A stretch of DNA of 9,026 bases from RHKX01 sp035695265 (GTDB taxonomy: Bacteria; Actinomycetota; Thermoleophilia; Solirubrobacterales; 70-9), in assembly GCA_035695265.1 (NCBI GenBank), contig DASSEM010000184.1:1-9026 (forward strand), given 5' to 3'. Under the pieces are notes generated by a model. It was not told where the DNA came from. It worked only from the letters and a program-made list of their open reading frames with translations, and ran no database searches. Positions 1 to 5,505 of the stretch are shown piece by piece; within the stretch, counting starts at the first letter, position 1; every line of letters starts with the position of its first letter. The translations under genes and the position numbers were made by a program.

Positions 1-159
1 GATTGCCGTCAGATGGCCCTTCGGGAAGTCGAGCGTGACGCTGCGCAGCGCGTCGACGGCCGCCTCGCCCTCGCCGAAGCGGCGGCTCAAATCGCGGCAG
101 GAGACCGCGCCGTCGCCGTTTCCGGCTCCGTCCTGGCGAACGTTTCCGTCCTCCGACAT
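1..159 (-). CDS. ABC transporter ATP-binding protein (N-terminus only, cut by left edge)
   Basis: The 53 visible residues begin with a polar, Gly/Asp-rich leader of about 18 residues. They continue into the A-loop and first strands of an ABC ATPase: LSRRFGEGEAAVDALRSVTL at 24-43, then DFPKGHLTAI. In this family the next segment would be the Walker A loop (GPSGSGKST type), which lies outside the window. The wording (FGEGEAAVDALRSVTLDF) resembles the LolD/MacB/FtsE-like exporter class, where the ATPase drives a FtsX-like permease; that subclass is an inference from a short stretch. The ATG at 157-159 has no good Shine-Dalgarno sequence. A TAACCT box 9 nt upstream could give a nearly leaderless transcript. 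The gene is divergent from the plus-strand operon starting at 221. Confidence 0.8.
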   Translation of the reverse strand, partial: MSEDGNVRQDGAGNGDGAVSCRDLSRRFGEGEAAVDALRSVTLDFPKGHLTAI

Positions 160-168
160 CGGTGGGCG

Positions 169-174
169 AGGTTA
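169..174 (-). promoter_or_regulatory. Candidate -10 box of the ABC ATPase gene
   Basis: Read on the minus strand this is TAACCT, matching the TAnnnT form of actinobacterial -10 boxes, and it lies 9 nt before the ATG at 159. Transcription from it would start within 2-3 nt of the start codon. No convincing -35 hexamer is visible (TGATCC at the 17-nt spacing is poor). This is weak, motif-level evidence only. Confidence 0.2.
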
Positions 175-208
175 GTGACTTCGACCTGAGAGGATCATCC
201 CGAGCGAG

Positions 209-215
209 AAGGAGG
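209..215 (+). promoter_or_regulatory. Strong Shine-Dalgarno of the 98-aa repeat protein
   Basis: AAGGAGG, a full anti-16S complement, sits 5 nt before the ATG at 221. It is the strongest ribosome binding site in the window and fixes the start of the small gene. The two genes downstream have no comparable site of their own, so this may drive translation into the whole operon by coupling. No TAnnnT -10 box for this operon was found between 160 and 208. Confidence 0.75.
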
Positions 216-220
216 AACGA

Positions 221-517
221 ATGGCCGGATCAGATCTAGTCGAACGGGTGCGTGACCGCCTCCCCGAGGTGAAGGCGATGGGCTTCGAGGTGCGGGCTGG
301 GACAGCACGTGGCCCGGCCCTGCTCGGGCCGACGGCGGCAGCGCCGATCGCGGTTGGAGCACTGGCGGTCGGGGCCGTCGCGATCGGGGCGCTCGCGATC
401 GGCAGGCTCGCGGTCAAGCAAGCATCGGTGCACCGACTCGAGATCGACGAGCTCGAAGTCGGCCGGCTTCGGGTTCGCGAGCTCGAGGTCATCGAGAGGG
501 TGGGGGCAGAGCGATGA
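221..517 (+). CDS. 98-aa pentad-repeat protein, putative small beta-helix, function unknown
   Basis: Residues 1-35 are a mixed helical-looking N-terminus (MAGSDLVERVRDRLPEVKAM). From residue 43 the chain becomes a strict five-residue repeat, L-x-[V/I]-x-x. A Val or Ile occurs at 45, 50, 55, 60, 65, 70, 75, 80, 85 and 90 without exception, with Leu (or Ile, Val, Ala) two residues before each. The first half of the repeat is Ala/Gly-rich and uncharged (ALAVGAVAIGALAIG) and the second half is charged (LEIDELEVGRLRVREL). The register is unbroken across that change. The spacing fits a pentapeptide-repeat-like right-handed beta-helix of about 2.5 coils. A membrane helix at about 39-66 is the alternative reading, but it would not explain the periodicity in the charged half. 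The start is fixed by AAGGAGG 5 nt upstream. The stop overlaps the next gene's start (ATGA at 514-517), so it is probably translationally coupled to the phosphoesterase. I cannot assign a function; a scaffold or partner role is speculation. Confidence 0.8.
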   Translation: MAGSDLVERVRDRLPEVKAMGFEVRAGTARGPALLGPTAAAPIAVGALAVGAVAIGALAIGRLAVKQASVHRLEIDELEVGRLRVRELEVIERVGAER

Positions 518-1116
518 GGCTGCTCGCCTTCAGCGATCTCCACCGCGACCTCGACACGGCGGCCGACCTGGCCGCGCGGAGCGCCGACTACGACGTGGTG
601 ATCGGCGCCGGCGACTTCGGATCGGTTCACGAGGGCGTCGCCGAGACGATCGCGGCGCTCGCCGCTATCGCGGTCCCCACGCTGCTCGTCCCCGGCAACA
701 ACGAGACCGAGGACGAGCTCCGATCGGCGGTCTCGGAAGCCGGCTGGAGCGCCGCGACGGTGCTCCACGGCGAGCGGGCGACGCTCGACGGCGTCGAGTT
801 CTTCGGCCTCGGCGCCGGCGTCCCGACGACGCCGTGGGACTGGAGCTTCGACCTGACCGAGGACGAGGCGGCCGCGATGCTCGCGGAGTGCCCCGCCGGG
901 GCCGTTCTGGTCATCCACTCGCCGCCCGCCGGGCACTGCGACCGCTCCTCGGCCGGCGAGCACCTCGGCAGCGAGGCGATCCGCGCCGCGATCGAGCGCG
1001 TCGAGCCGCCGCTCGCGGTCTGCGGCCACATCCACGAGGCCTGGGGCGACCGCTCGGCGATCGGGCCGTCGGCGATCGCCAACCTCGGCCCCGACGGCGC
1101 CGAGTTCGAGCTCTGA
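514..1116 (+). CDS. Calcineurin-like metallophosphoesterase (Icc-related)
   Basis: This 200-aa single-domain protein carries the ordered metal motifs of the calcineurin-like phosphoesterase superfamily: SDLH at 7-10 (ligands D8, H10), GAGD at 31-34 (D34), GNNE at 61-64 (N62), IHSPP at 134-138 (H135) and GHIH at 171-174 (H172, H174). The length and motif style (short, no signal peptide, LLVPGNNE) fit the Icc-related cytoplasmic phosphoesterases. Members act on phosphodiesters or phosphomonoesters, and the substrate cannot be told from sequence. The usual GNH(D/E) catalytic His is Asn here (N63), a variation also known in relatives. The start ATG at 514 lies inside the stop of the preceding gene (ATGA), and the PPK2 start is 3 nt after its stop, so it is the middle gene of a three-gene operon. 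Next to PPK2, a phosphorylated metabolite or nucleotide is a reasonable guess for the substrate. Confidence 0.87.
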   Translation: MRLLAFSDLHRDLDTAADLAARSADYDVVIGAGDFGSVHEGVAETIAALAAIAVPTLLVPGNNETEDELRSAVSEAGWSAATVLHGERATLDGVEFFGLGAGVPTTPWDWSFDLTEDEAAAMLAECPAGAVLVIHSPPAGHCDRSSAGEHLGSEAIRAAIERVEPPLAVCGHIHEAWGDRSAIGPSAIANLGPDGAEFEL

Positions 1117-1119
1117 CCG

Positions 1120-1929
1120 ATGGACGAGCCCAGGAGGCTGCCCCGCGAGCTCTACGAATCGAAGCTCTATGAGCTGCAGACCCGGCTCGTCGAGATGGCC
1201 GCCTGGGTCAAGCGGGAAGGCGCGCGGGTCGCGGTCGTCTTCGAGGGCCGCGACACCGCCGGCAAGGGCGGGGTGATCAAGCGGATCATCGAGAACGTCT
1301 CGCCGCGGGTCGTCCGGGTCGTCGCGCTGCCGGTGCCGTCCGATCGCGAGCAGACGCAGTGGTACTTCCAGCGCTACATCGCCCACCTGCCGGCCGGCGG
1401 CGAGGTCGTCCTCTTCGATCGCTCCTGGTACAACCGGGCGGGCATCGAGAAGGTGCTCGGCTTCTGCACAGCCGACGAACACGAGCGGTTCCTGCGCCAG
1501 TGCCCGACCTTCGAGCGGATGCTCGTCGACGACGGAATCATCCTCATCAAGTACTGGTTTTCGGTCTCCGAGGAGGAGCAGGCGAGGCGCTTCGAGGCGC
1601 GGATCGACGATCCGCTCAAGCAGTGGAAGCTCTCGCCGACCGACCTCTACTCGCGCAGCCGCTGGGTCGACTACTCACGGGCCAAGGACGAGATGTTCGC
1701 CCACACCGACATTCCGGAGGCGCGCTGGCACGTCGTCGAGTCGGACATCAAGCGCAACGCCCGGATCAACTGCATCTCCCACCTCCTCGCGACGGTCCCA
1801 TTCGAGGCCGGCGAGCACGAGCGAGTCGAGCTCCCCGCGGTACAGCGGGACCCCGGCTACGTGCGCCCGCCCGAGGACCTCTACGCCTACGTCCCCGACG
1901 TCGCCGCGAGGCTGACTGAGGGGAGCTGA
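1120..1929 (+). CDS. ppk2: Polyphosphate kinase 2 (single-domain, class I-type)
   Basis: PPK2 transfers phosphate between polyphosphate and nucleotides, mainly making NTP from NDP and polyphosphate in the class I members. The 269-aa length is that of single-domain PPK2. Visible motifs are the Walker A loop FEGRDTAGKGG at 41-51 (K49), a Walker B-like stretch VVLFDRSWYNR at 96-106 (D100, R101), and the basic lid region QARRFEARIDDPLKQWKLSP at 154-173. The last is followed by DLYSRSRWVDYSRAKDEMF at 175-193. GKGG after the GRDTA motif, rather than the GKDG of AMP-acting class III enzymes, points to class I with NDP preference; this is inferred from known class signatures. The start is 3 nt after the phosphoesterase stop with no clear ribosome binding site, so reinitiation by terminating ribosomes is likely. 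The gene ends in a hairpin facing the convergent esterase gene. Confidence 0.95.
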   Translation: MDEPRRLPRELYESKLYELQTRLVEMAAWVKREGARVAVVFEGRDTAGKGGVIKRIIENVSPRVVRVVALPVPSDREQTQWYFQRYIAHLPAGGEVVLFDRSWYNRAGIEKVLGFCTADEHERFLRQCPTFERMLVDDGIILIKYWFSVSEEEQARRFEARIDDPLKQWKLSPTDLYSRSRWVDYSRAKDEMFAHTDIPEARWHVVESDIKRNARINCISHLLATVPFEAGEHERVELPAVQRDPGYVRPPEDLYAYVPDVAARLTEGS

Positions 1930-1943
1930 GAGGGGCCCTCAGC
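1925..1943. terminator. Short hairpin at the convergent PPK2/esterase junction
   Basis: GCTGAG (1925-1930) pairs with CTCAGC (1938-1943) around a 7-nt loop (AGGGGCC). The left arm contains the PPK2 stop codon. The junction is only 40 bp between two converging genes, so a hairpin here could end transcription from both sides. It has just 6 bp of stem and no T-tract on either strand, so intrinsic termination is uncertain. Confidence 0.35.
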
Positions 1944-1969
1944 CGAGCGACCGCGGGCTAAGGACCCCA

Positions 1970-3301
1970 CTACAGGTAGCGCTCCTCCTCGGGCACCTTG
2001 GGCATCTCGCTGGTGATCCGCTGCATCGTGCCGAGGAAGCGGTGGACCTCGGGGTAGAGGATCGGCTTGCCGTTGTTGAGGACCGCGACGGCGATCGCCC
2101 GCTCGGGGTCCGCCCAGCCAAGCATGTTGGTGTAGCCGAGGTGCCCGAAGGCGTGCTGGGTGTCGAGGCCGTAGAGGCTGAGGAGGCGGGCGCCGAGCAT
2201 GAGCCCGTAGGAGAAGCGGGTGGGGAAGCCGAGCGAGAGGTCGACCTCGAGGTGGGAGCGCTCGATGAGGGCGCGCCTGATCGTGTCGGGCTCGAGAATC
2301 CGGACGCCGTCGAGCTCGCCGCCGCGGCGCAGCAGCTCGAAGAAGCGGGAGAGCTCGTTCGCGGTCGTGATCGTGTTCGCAGCGGGAACGACCCCGGTCA
2401 GAAAGCGCGGATCGTTGGTCGTGGCGACGAGATCGTCCAGGCCGGACCCGAGCGCGCGGGCGAGCATCGTCGAGATCGGCGGCGCGGTCGGCGGGCCGGT
2501 GACGTAGTTGACCGCGACCGCGTCGACGTCGGCGGGATCGACGCCGTAGTTGGTCCATCGGAACCCGAGCGGGTCGAGGATCTCCTCGGCGAGCACCGCA
2601 CGGATGTTCTTGCCGGTGACCCGGTGGACGACCTCGCCGAGGATGAAGCCGCCGGAGACGGCGTGGTAGGCGAGCTGGGTCCCGGGCAGGGTCGCGGGCT
2701 TGGCTTCGCAGAGCACCTCGCAGAGGAACTCGCGGTCGCCGACGTACTCGAGGTCGAGTGCCTCGCGCGGCAGGTTCGGGACGCCGGCCTTGTGGGCGAG
2801 CACGTGGCCGATCGTGATGTTCCCCTTGTTGTGCCGCTCGTAGCCAGGGATGTGCTCGGCGATCGGGTCCTCGAGGTGGAGCACGCCGCGCTCGCAGAGC
2901 TTGTGGACGACGAACGCGGTGATCGCCTTCGATGCCGAGTAGACGCAGAAGGGGGTCTCGGTCGTCGCGGCGACCTTCTCGGCGTCGGCCCCGTCAGCGG
3001 GCCCGTTGCCGCGCGCGTGGCCGATCGCCCGGTCGAGGACGACCTCGCCGTTACGGCGGACGCAGACCTGCAGCGCCGGGTGGACGCCGCTCCGGAACCA
3101 GTCGGTGGCGGCCCTCCATATCGCCTCGACGCCGCGGCGCTCGACGTCGCCCGCCTCCGGGTCGGCCTCGGTGCCGACGGTCGTGATCGCGTCGAGGTCG
3201 CGGGGAACGCGGACCCGGCGCAGCGGGTCCGGCCCGACCGGGAGCCGCGGCACCCGCGGCAGCCGGTCGAGCGCCGTGAGCCCCGGCGGCAGGGACGGCA
3301 T
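1970..3301 (-). CDS. Beta-lactamase-fold serine esterase/hydrolase (class C / EstB-like)
   Basis: The 443-aa protein has the three active-site elements of the class C beta-lactamase/DD-peptidase fold. These are the nucleophile motif SASK (S122, K125) in a CVYSASKAIT context, the Tyr motif YHA (Y212) in LAYHAVSGGFILGE, and a HLG triplet (387-389, GHLGYTN) in place of KTG. The YHA and HLG variants are typical of esterases of this fold (EstB and mycobacterial Lip proteins such as LipE-like enzymes) rather than true antibiotic-hydrolysing lactamases. No signal peptide is visible; the first 60 residues are Pro/Arg-rich and precede the domain, so a cytoplasmic enzyme is likely. ATG at 3301 was chosen because GGTGG lies 7 nt upstream; a TTG at 3304 would add one residue. 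It starts 25 nt after the SDR stop on the same strand and probably shares its transcript. The substrate is unknown; carboxylic esters are the best guess. Confidence 0.88.
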   Translation of the reverse strand: MPSLPPGLTALDRLPRVPRLPVGPDPLRRVRVPRDLDAITTVGTEADPEAGDVERRGVEAIWRAATDWFRSGVHPALQVCVRRNGEVVLDRAIGHARGNGPADGADAEKVAATTETPFCVYSASKAITAFVVHKLCERGVLHLEDPIAEHIPGYERHNKGNITIGHVLAHKAGVPNLPREALDLEYVGDREFLCEVLCEAKPATLPGTQLAYHAVSGGFILGEVVHRVTGKNIRAVLAEEILDPLGFRWTNYGVDPADVDAVAVNYVTGPPTAPPISTMLARALGSGLDDLVATTNDPRFLTGVVPAANTITTANELSRFFELLRRGGELDGVRILEPDTIRRALIERSHLEVDLSLGFPTRFSYGLMLGARLLSLYGLDTQHAFGHLGYTNMLGWADPERAIAVAVLNNGKPILYPEVHRFLGTMQRITSEMPKVPEEERYL

Positions 3302-3326
3302 CAATCGGCCACCGCGTCCTTCGCGC

Positions 3327-4208
3327 TCAGCCCTTCGTCGCCGGCTGCTCGGCGTCGGTCGCCTCCGAGGTGCTGTTCACGGCCCGCTCCTCGTAGGCGG
3401 CCCGCTCCTGCTCGTCGACCTCGGCGAGCACCTTGTCGGCCTTCAGCAGCCGCGCGATCGCCTCGCGCCCGCTGCGCGGCACGAGGCTGAGGATCGCCGA
3501 GATCCCGGCCGACGAGCGCGGCACCCAGACGTCGAAGCGGTTCGTCTCGATCGCCTCGACGATCGCCTCGGCGACCTCCTCCGGCTCCAGCTTCCTGACG
3601 CCGCGGGTGTCGGTGAGGCCGCTGCCGAGCTCGGTGTTGACGACGGCCGGCATCACGACCGAGACCTCGATGCCGGTGTTGACGTTCTCGAGGCGGACCG
3701 CCTCGCTGAGGCCGACGACGGCGTGCTTGGTGGCACAGTAGGTGGCGCCCCCGGGCAGCCCCGCCTTCCCGGCCTGGCTGGCGATGTTGACGATGTGGCC
3801 GCTGTCGCGCGGGAGCATCCGCTCGAGCGCGAGCTTGGTCCCGAAGATCACCCCGTGGAGGTTGATGTCGATCATCGTCTTGGCGGTCTCGTCGCTCTCC
3901 TCCACGAACGGGCCGACCGGCATGATCCCGGCGTTGTTGACGAGGACGTCGACCGGGCCGAGCTCCTTCTCGGCGGCATCGAGGAACGCGGCGAACGACT
4001 CGCGGTCGGTGACGTCGAGGCCGAAGGCGACGGCGCTGCCGCCGAGCTCGGTCGCCGTCTGCTCGGCGAGGTCGGCGTCGATGTCGCCGATCGCGACCCG
4101 GGCGCCACGGCGGATCAGCGACTGGGCGGTGCACCGCCCGATCCCGCGCGCTCCCCCGGTGATCGCGACAACCTTCCCCGCCACCGACTTGACCTGCTTG
4201 CGCGCCAT
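3327..4208 (-). CDS. Short-chain dehydrogenase/reductase (classical SDR)
   Basis: The 293-aa protein is a Rossmann-fold NAD(P)-dependent oxidoreductase. It has the cofactor glycine motif TGGARGIG at 17-24, an acidic residue after strand 2 (GDID, D42) that favours NAD over NADP, LDV at 64-66, NNAG at 91-94, and the catalytic tetrad N116 (DIN), S144 (NIAS), Y157 and K161 (YCATK). The core ends near residue 235. A C-terminal tail of about 55 residues (RSGREAIARLLKADKVLAEV, then a Glu/Ala-rich end) is longer than the usual 250-aa SDR. Such tails occur in actinobacterial lipid or hydroxy-compound dehydrogenases. The start at 4208 is supported by AAGGAG 7 nt upstream. It lies between the M20 and esterase genes on the same strand. 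Its substrate is not predictable; an alcohol or ketone of a catabolic pathway is an inference. Confidence 0.93.
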   Translation of the reverse strand: MARKQVKSVAGKVVAITGGARGIGRCTAQSLIRRGARVAIGDIDADLAEQTATELGGSAVAFGLDVTDRESFAAFLDAAEKELGPVDVLVNNAGIMPVGPFVEESDETAKTMIDINLHGVIFGTKLALERMLPRDSGHIVNIASQAGKAGLPGGATYCATKHAVVGLSEAVRLENVNTGIEVSVVMPAVVNTELGSGLTDTRGVRKLEPEEVAEAIVEAIETNRFDVWVPRSSAGISAILSLVPRSGREAIARLLKADKVLAEVDEQERAAYEERAVNSTSEATDAEQPATKG

Positions 4209-4215
4209 GATCGGG

Positions 4216-4221
4216 CTCCTT
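4216..4221 (-). promoter_or_regulatory. Ribosome binding site of the SDR gene
   Basis: AAGGAG on the minus strand, 7 nt before the ATG at 4208. It decides the SDR start against a longer out-of-frame alternative. The 73-nt gap to the M20 stop holds no clear promoter or terminator, which is consistent with a shared transcript. Confidence 0.7.
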
Positions 4222-4281
4222 CAATCGATTCGGACCTGAACCGCCATCATCGCGCAACCGCGGTCGCGACGCGCTCCCACC

Positions 4282-5427
4282 TCAACCCGCGAGGACGGCA
4301 GCCGCGATCGCGAGGGCCACGGCGGCCCGATCCCCGAGTGAGTCGACGAGCAGGTGCTCGGCCGGCGAGTGCGCGGCGCCGCCGAGCGGCCCGAGGCCGT
4401 CGATCGCGAGCGGCACGTGCGGCGCCAGGTTGCTGGCGTCGCTGGCACCGCCCCGAGCGGCGCCGACGATCGGGCGGCCGAGCAGCTCGGTGGCACGCCG
4501 CAGCGGCGCCTCGGCGGCCGCCGCCATGTCCATCCCCGGCCACAGCCGCAGCCGCTCGACCGCCAGCCTGACGCCGTCGATCCGCTCCGGGACCGAGGCG
4601 ATCACCGGCTCGAAGCCGGCCGCGTCGTCGGCGCGCATGTCGATCATCAGCTCGCCCGCGCCGGGTACGACGTTGATGCCCTCGCCCGATCCGATCATCG
4701 TCGGCACGACGCTGAGCGACTCCGGGCCGTCCGGGTCGTGGCGTCCGGCCACCGTCGTCGCGACCGAAGCAAGCGCGAGCAGGGCGTTGCGACCGGCATC
4801 GGGGTTGGCGCCGGCATGAGCGGCGATGCCGGTCGCATCGACCCGGATCGCGGCCGCGGCCTTGCGGCGGACGACCACGGCTTCATCGCCGTCGGCGGTG
4901 CGCTCGCCACCCTCGAAGCAGAGGCAGGCATCGAAGTCGGCGAAGCGGGTGCCGTGGGCGAACGGCTCGGTCCGGAACTCCTCGTCGTTGACGAGCAGGA
5001 GCGCCACTTCGGCGTATCTGCCCGGCTCCTCCGCCAGCGCCCGCATGACGCCGAGCGAGAGCGCCACGCCGCCCTTCATGTCGATCGTCCCCGAGCCGAT
5101 CAGGCTGTCGCCGTCGCGGTGGGTGGCCAGGTGGGCGTCGTGGGCGACGACGGTGTCGAGGTGGCCGACGAGCAGGAGCCGGCCCTCCCCCTCGCCGGTG
5201 AGCCGTGCGACGAGGTCGGGAGCGTGCGCCGGCGAGGAGCACGGGATCCGCTCGACCGCAGCGGCCGACGGCAGCATGTCGGCGACGACGCCGACGATCT
5301 CCTCGGCCGCCCGCGCGTCCCCCGAGGGCGTCGAGACCGCCACGAGCCGCCCGATCTCGGGCAACGCCCGGGCGGCGATCGCCGCCGCCCAGCGGTCGCG
5401 CCACTTGCTTTCGTCTCGCTCGGGCAT
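4282..5427 (-). CDS. M20-family zinc metallo-hydrolase (glutamate carboxypeptidase / desuccinylase-like)
   Basis: The 381-aa protein matches the M20 fold and length. The metal site is visible as GHLDTV at 88-93 (H89, catalytic D91), TIDMKGG at 114-120 (bridging D116), NDEEF at 147-151 (catalytic E149, ligand E150), FEGGE at 171-175 (ligand E172) and GGAAHSPAEH at 349-358 (ligand H353). The lid/dimerization domain occupies about 185-295 and contains the family signature GIAAHAGANPDAGRNAL at 200-216. An acidic fifth ligand (E172) and the DGLGPLGGAAHSPAEHL ending resemble carboxypeptidase G2-type enzymes, which cleave a C-terminal glutamate; ArgE/DapE-like amide hydrolysis is also possible. The frame remains open far upstream, but homology begins at the ATG at 5427 (MPERDESKW), and the extension would run through the MBL gene on the other strand. 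It lacks a clear Shine-Dalgarno. It is divergent from the MBL gene and first in the minus-strand cluster. Confidence 0.92.
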   Translation of the reverse strand: MPERDESKWRDRWAAAIAARALPEIGRLVAVSTPSGDARAAEEIVGVVADMLPSAAAVERIPCSSPAHAPDLVARLTGEGEGRLLLVGHLDTVVAHDAHLATHRDGDSLIGSGTIDMKGGVALSLGVMRALAEEPGRYAEVALLLVNDEEFRTEPFAHGTRFADFDACLCFEGGERTADGDEAVVVRRKAAAAIRVDATGIAAHAGANPDAGRNALLALASVATTVAGRHDPDGPESLSVVPTMIGSGEGINVVPGAGELMIDMRADDAAGFEPVIASVPERIDGVRLAVERLRLWPGMDMAAAAEAPLRRATELLGRPIVGAARGGASDASNLAPHVPLAIDGLGPLGGAAHSPAEHLLVDSLGDRAAVALAIAAAVLAG

Positions 5428-5505
5428 CGCGGCTGCGGAACCTACAGGCGCTGGGAGATGTAGCGTGACCGCGGGCCGGCGCCGCCGTCCCCCAACTGTT
5501 ACCTG
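5428..5505. promoter_or_regulatory. Divergent intergenic region between M20 and MBL genes
   Basis: This 78-bp stretch must hold the 5' signals of both genes. For the M20 gene, TAGGTT on the minus strand (5444 down to 5439) lies 11 nt before the ATG and fits a TAnnnT -10 box with a very short leader. For the MBL gene, TAGCGT at 5461-5466 on the plus strand fits the same pattern, giving a leader of about 33 nt. Neither has a recognisable -35 box at 17 nt, and neither start has a Shine-Dalgarno. No dyad worth reporting was seen. Confidence 0.25.

Noticed and set aside
361..430. DNA tandem repeat or recombination site in the Ala/Gly/Ile-coding stretch
   Set aside because: The repetition (gcgatcggggcgctcgcgatcgg) is explained by the five-residue protein repeat; units are degenerate at DNA level.
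172..1482. Long minus-strand reading frame opposite the repeat protein, phosphoesterase and PPK2 genes
   Set aside because: Low-complexity Arg/Asp/Gly-rich translation typical of antisense shadows in high-GC DNA; the plus-strand genes have clear family motifs.
1970..3301. True antibiotic-resistance beta-lactamase
   Set aside because: No signal peptide, YHA instead of YxN and HLG instead of KTG point to an esterase-type member of the fold.
2042..3490. Long plus-strand reading frame (482 codons) opposite the esterase gene
   Set aside because: Composition is an antisense shadow of the esterase; no recognisable domain, and it runs across two real genes.
3301..4257. Alternative minus-strand frame covering the SDR gene
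   Set aside because: Out of frame with the SDR motifs; almost entirely Arg/Gly/Ala/Asp; the SDR frame has AAGGAG and all catalytic residues.
4209..4281. Internal promoter or terminator between M20 and SDR genes
   Set aside because: Only the SDR ribosome binding site is clear; GTCGCGAC and CCGCGG palindromes are short and expected by chance in this base composition.
3006..4571. 521-codon plus-strand frame opposite esterase, SDR and M20 genes
   Set aside because: Spans three motif-supported minus-strand genes, Arg/Ala-rich, with no domain.
4354..5463. 369-codon plus-strand frame opposite the M20 gene
   Set aside because: Mirror of M20 codons (Asp/Arg/Val repeats), without family motifs.
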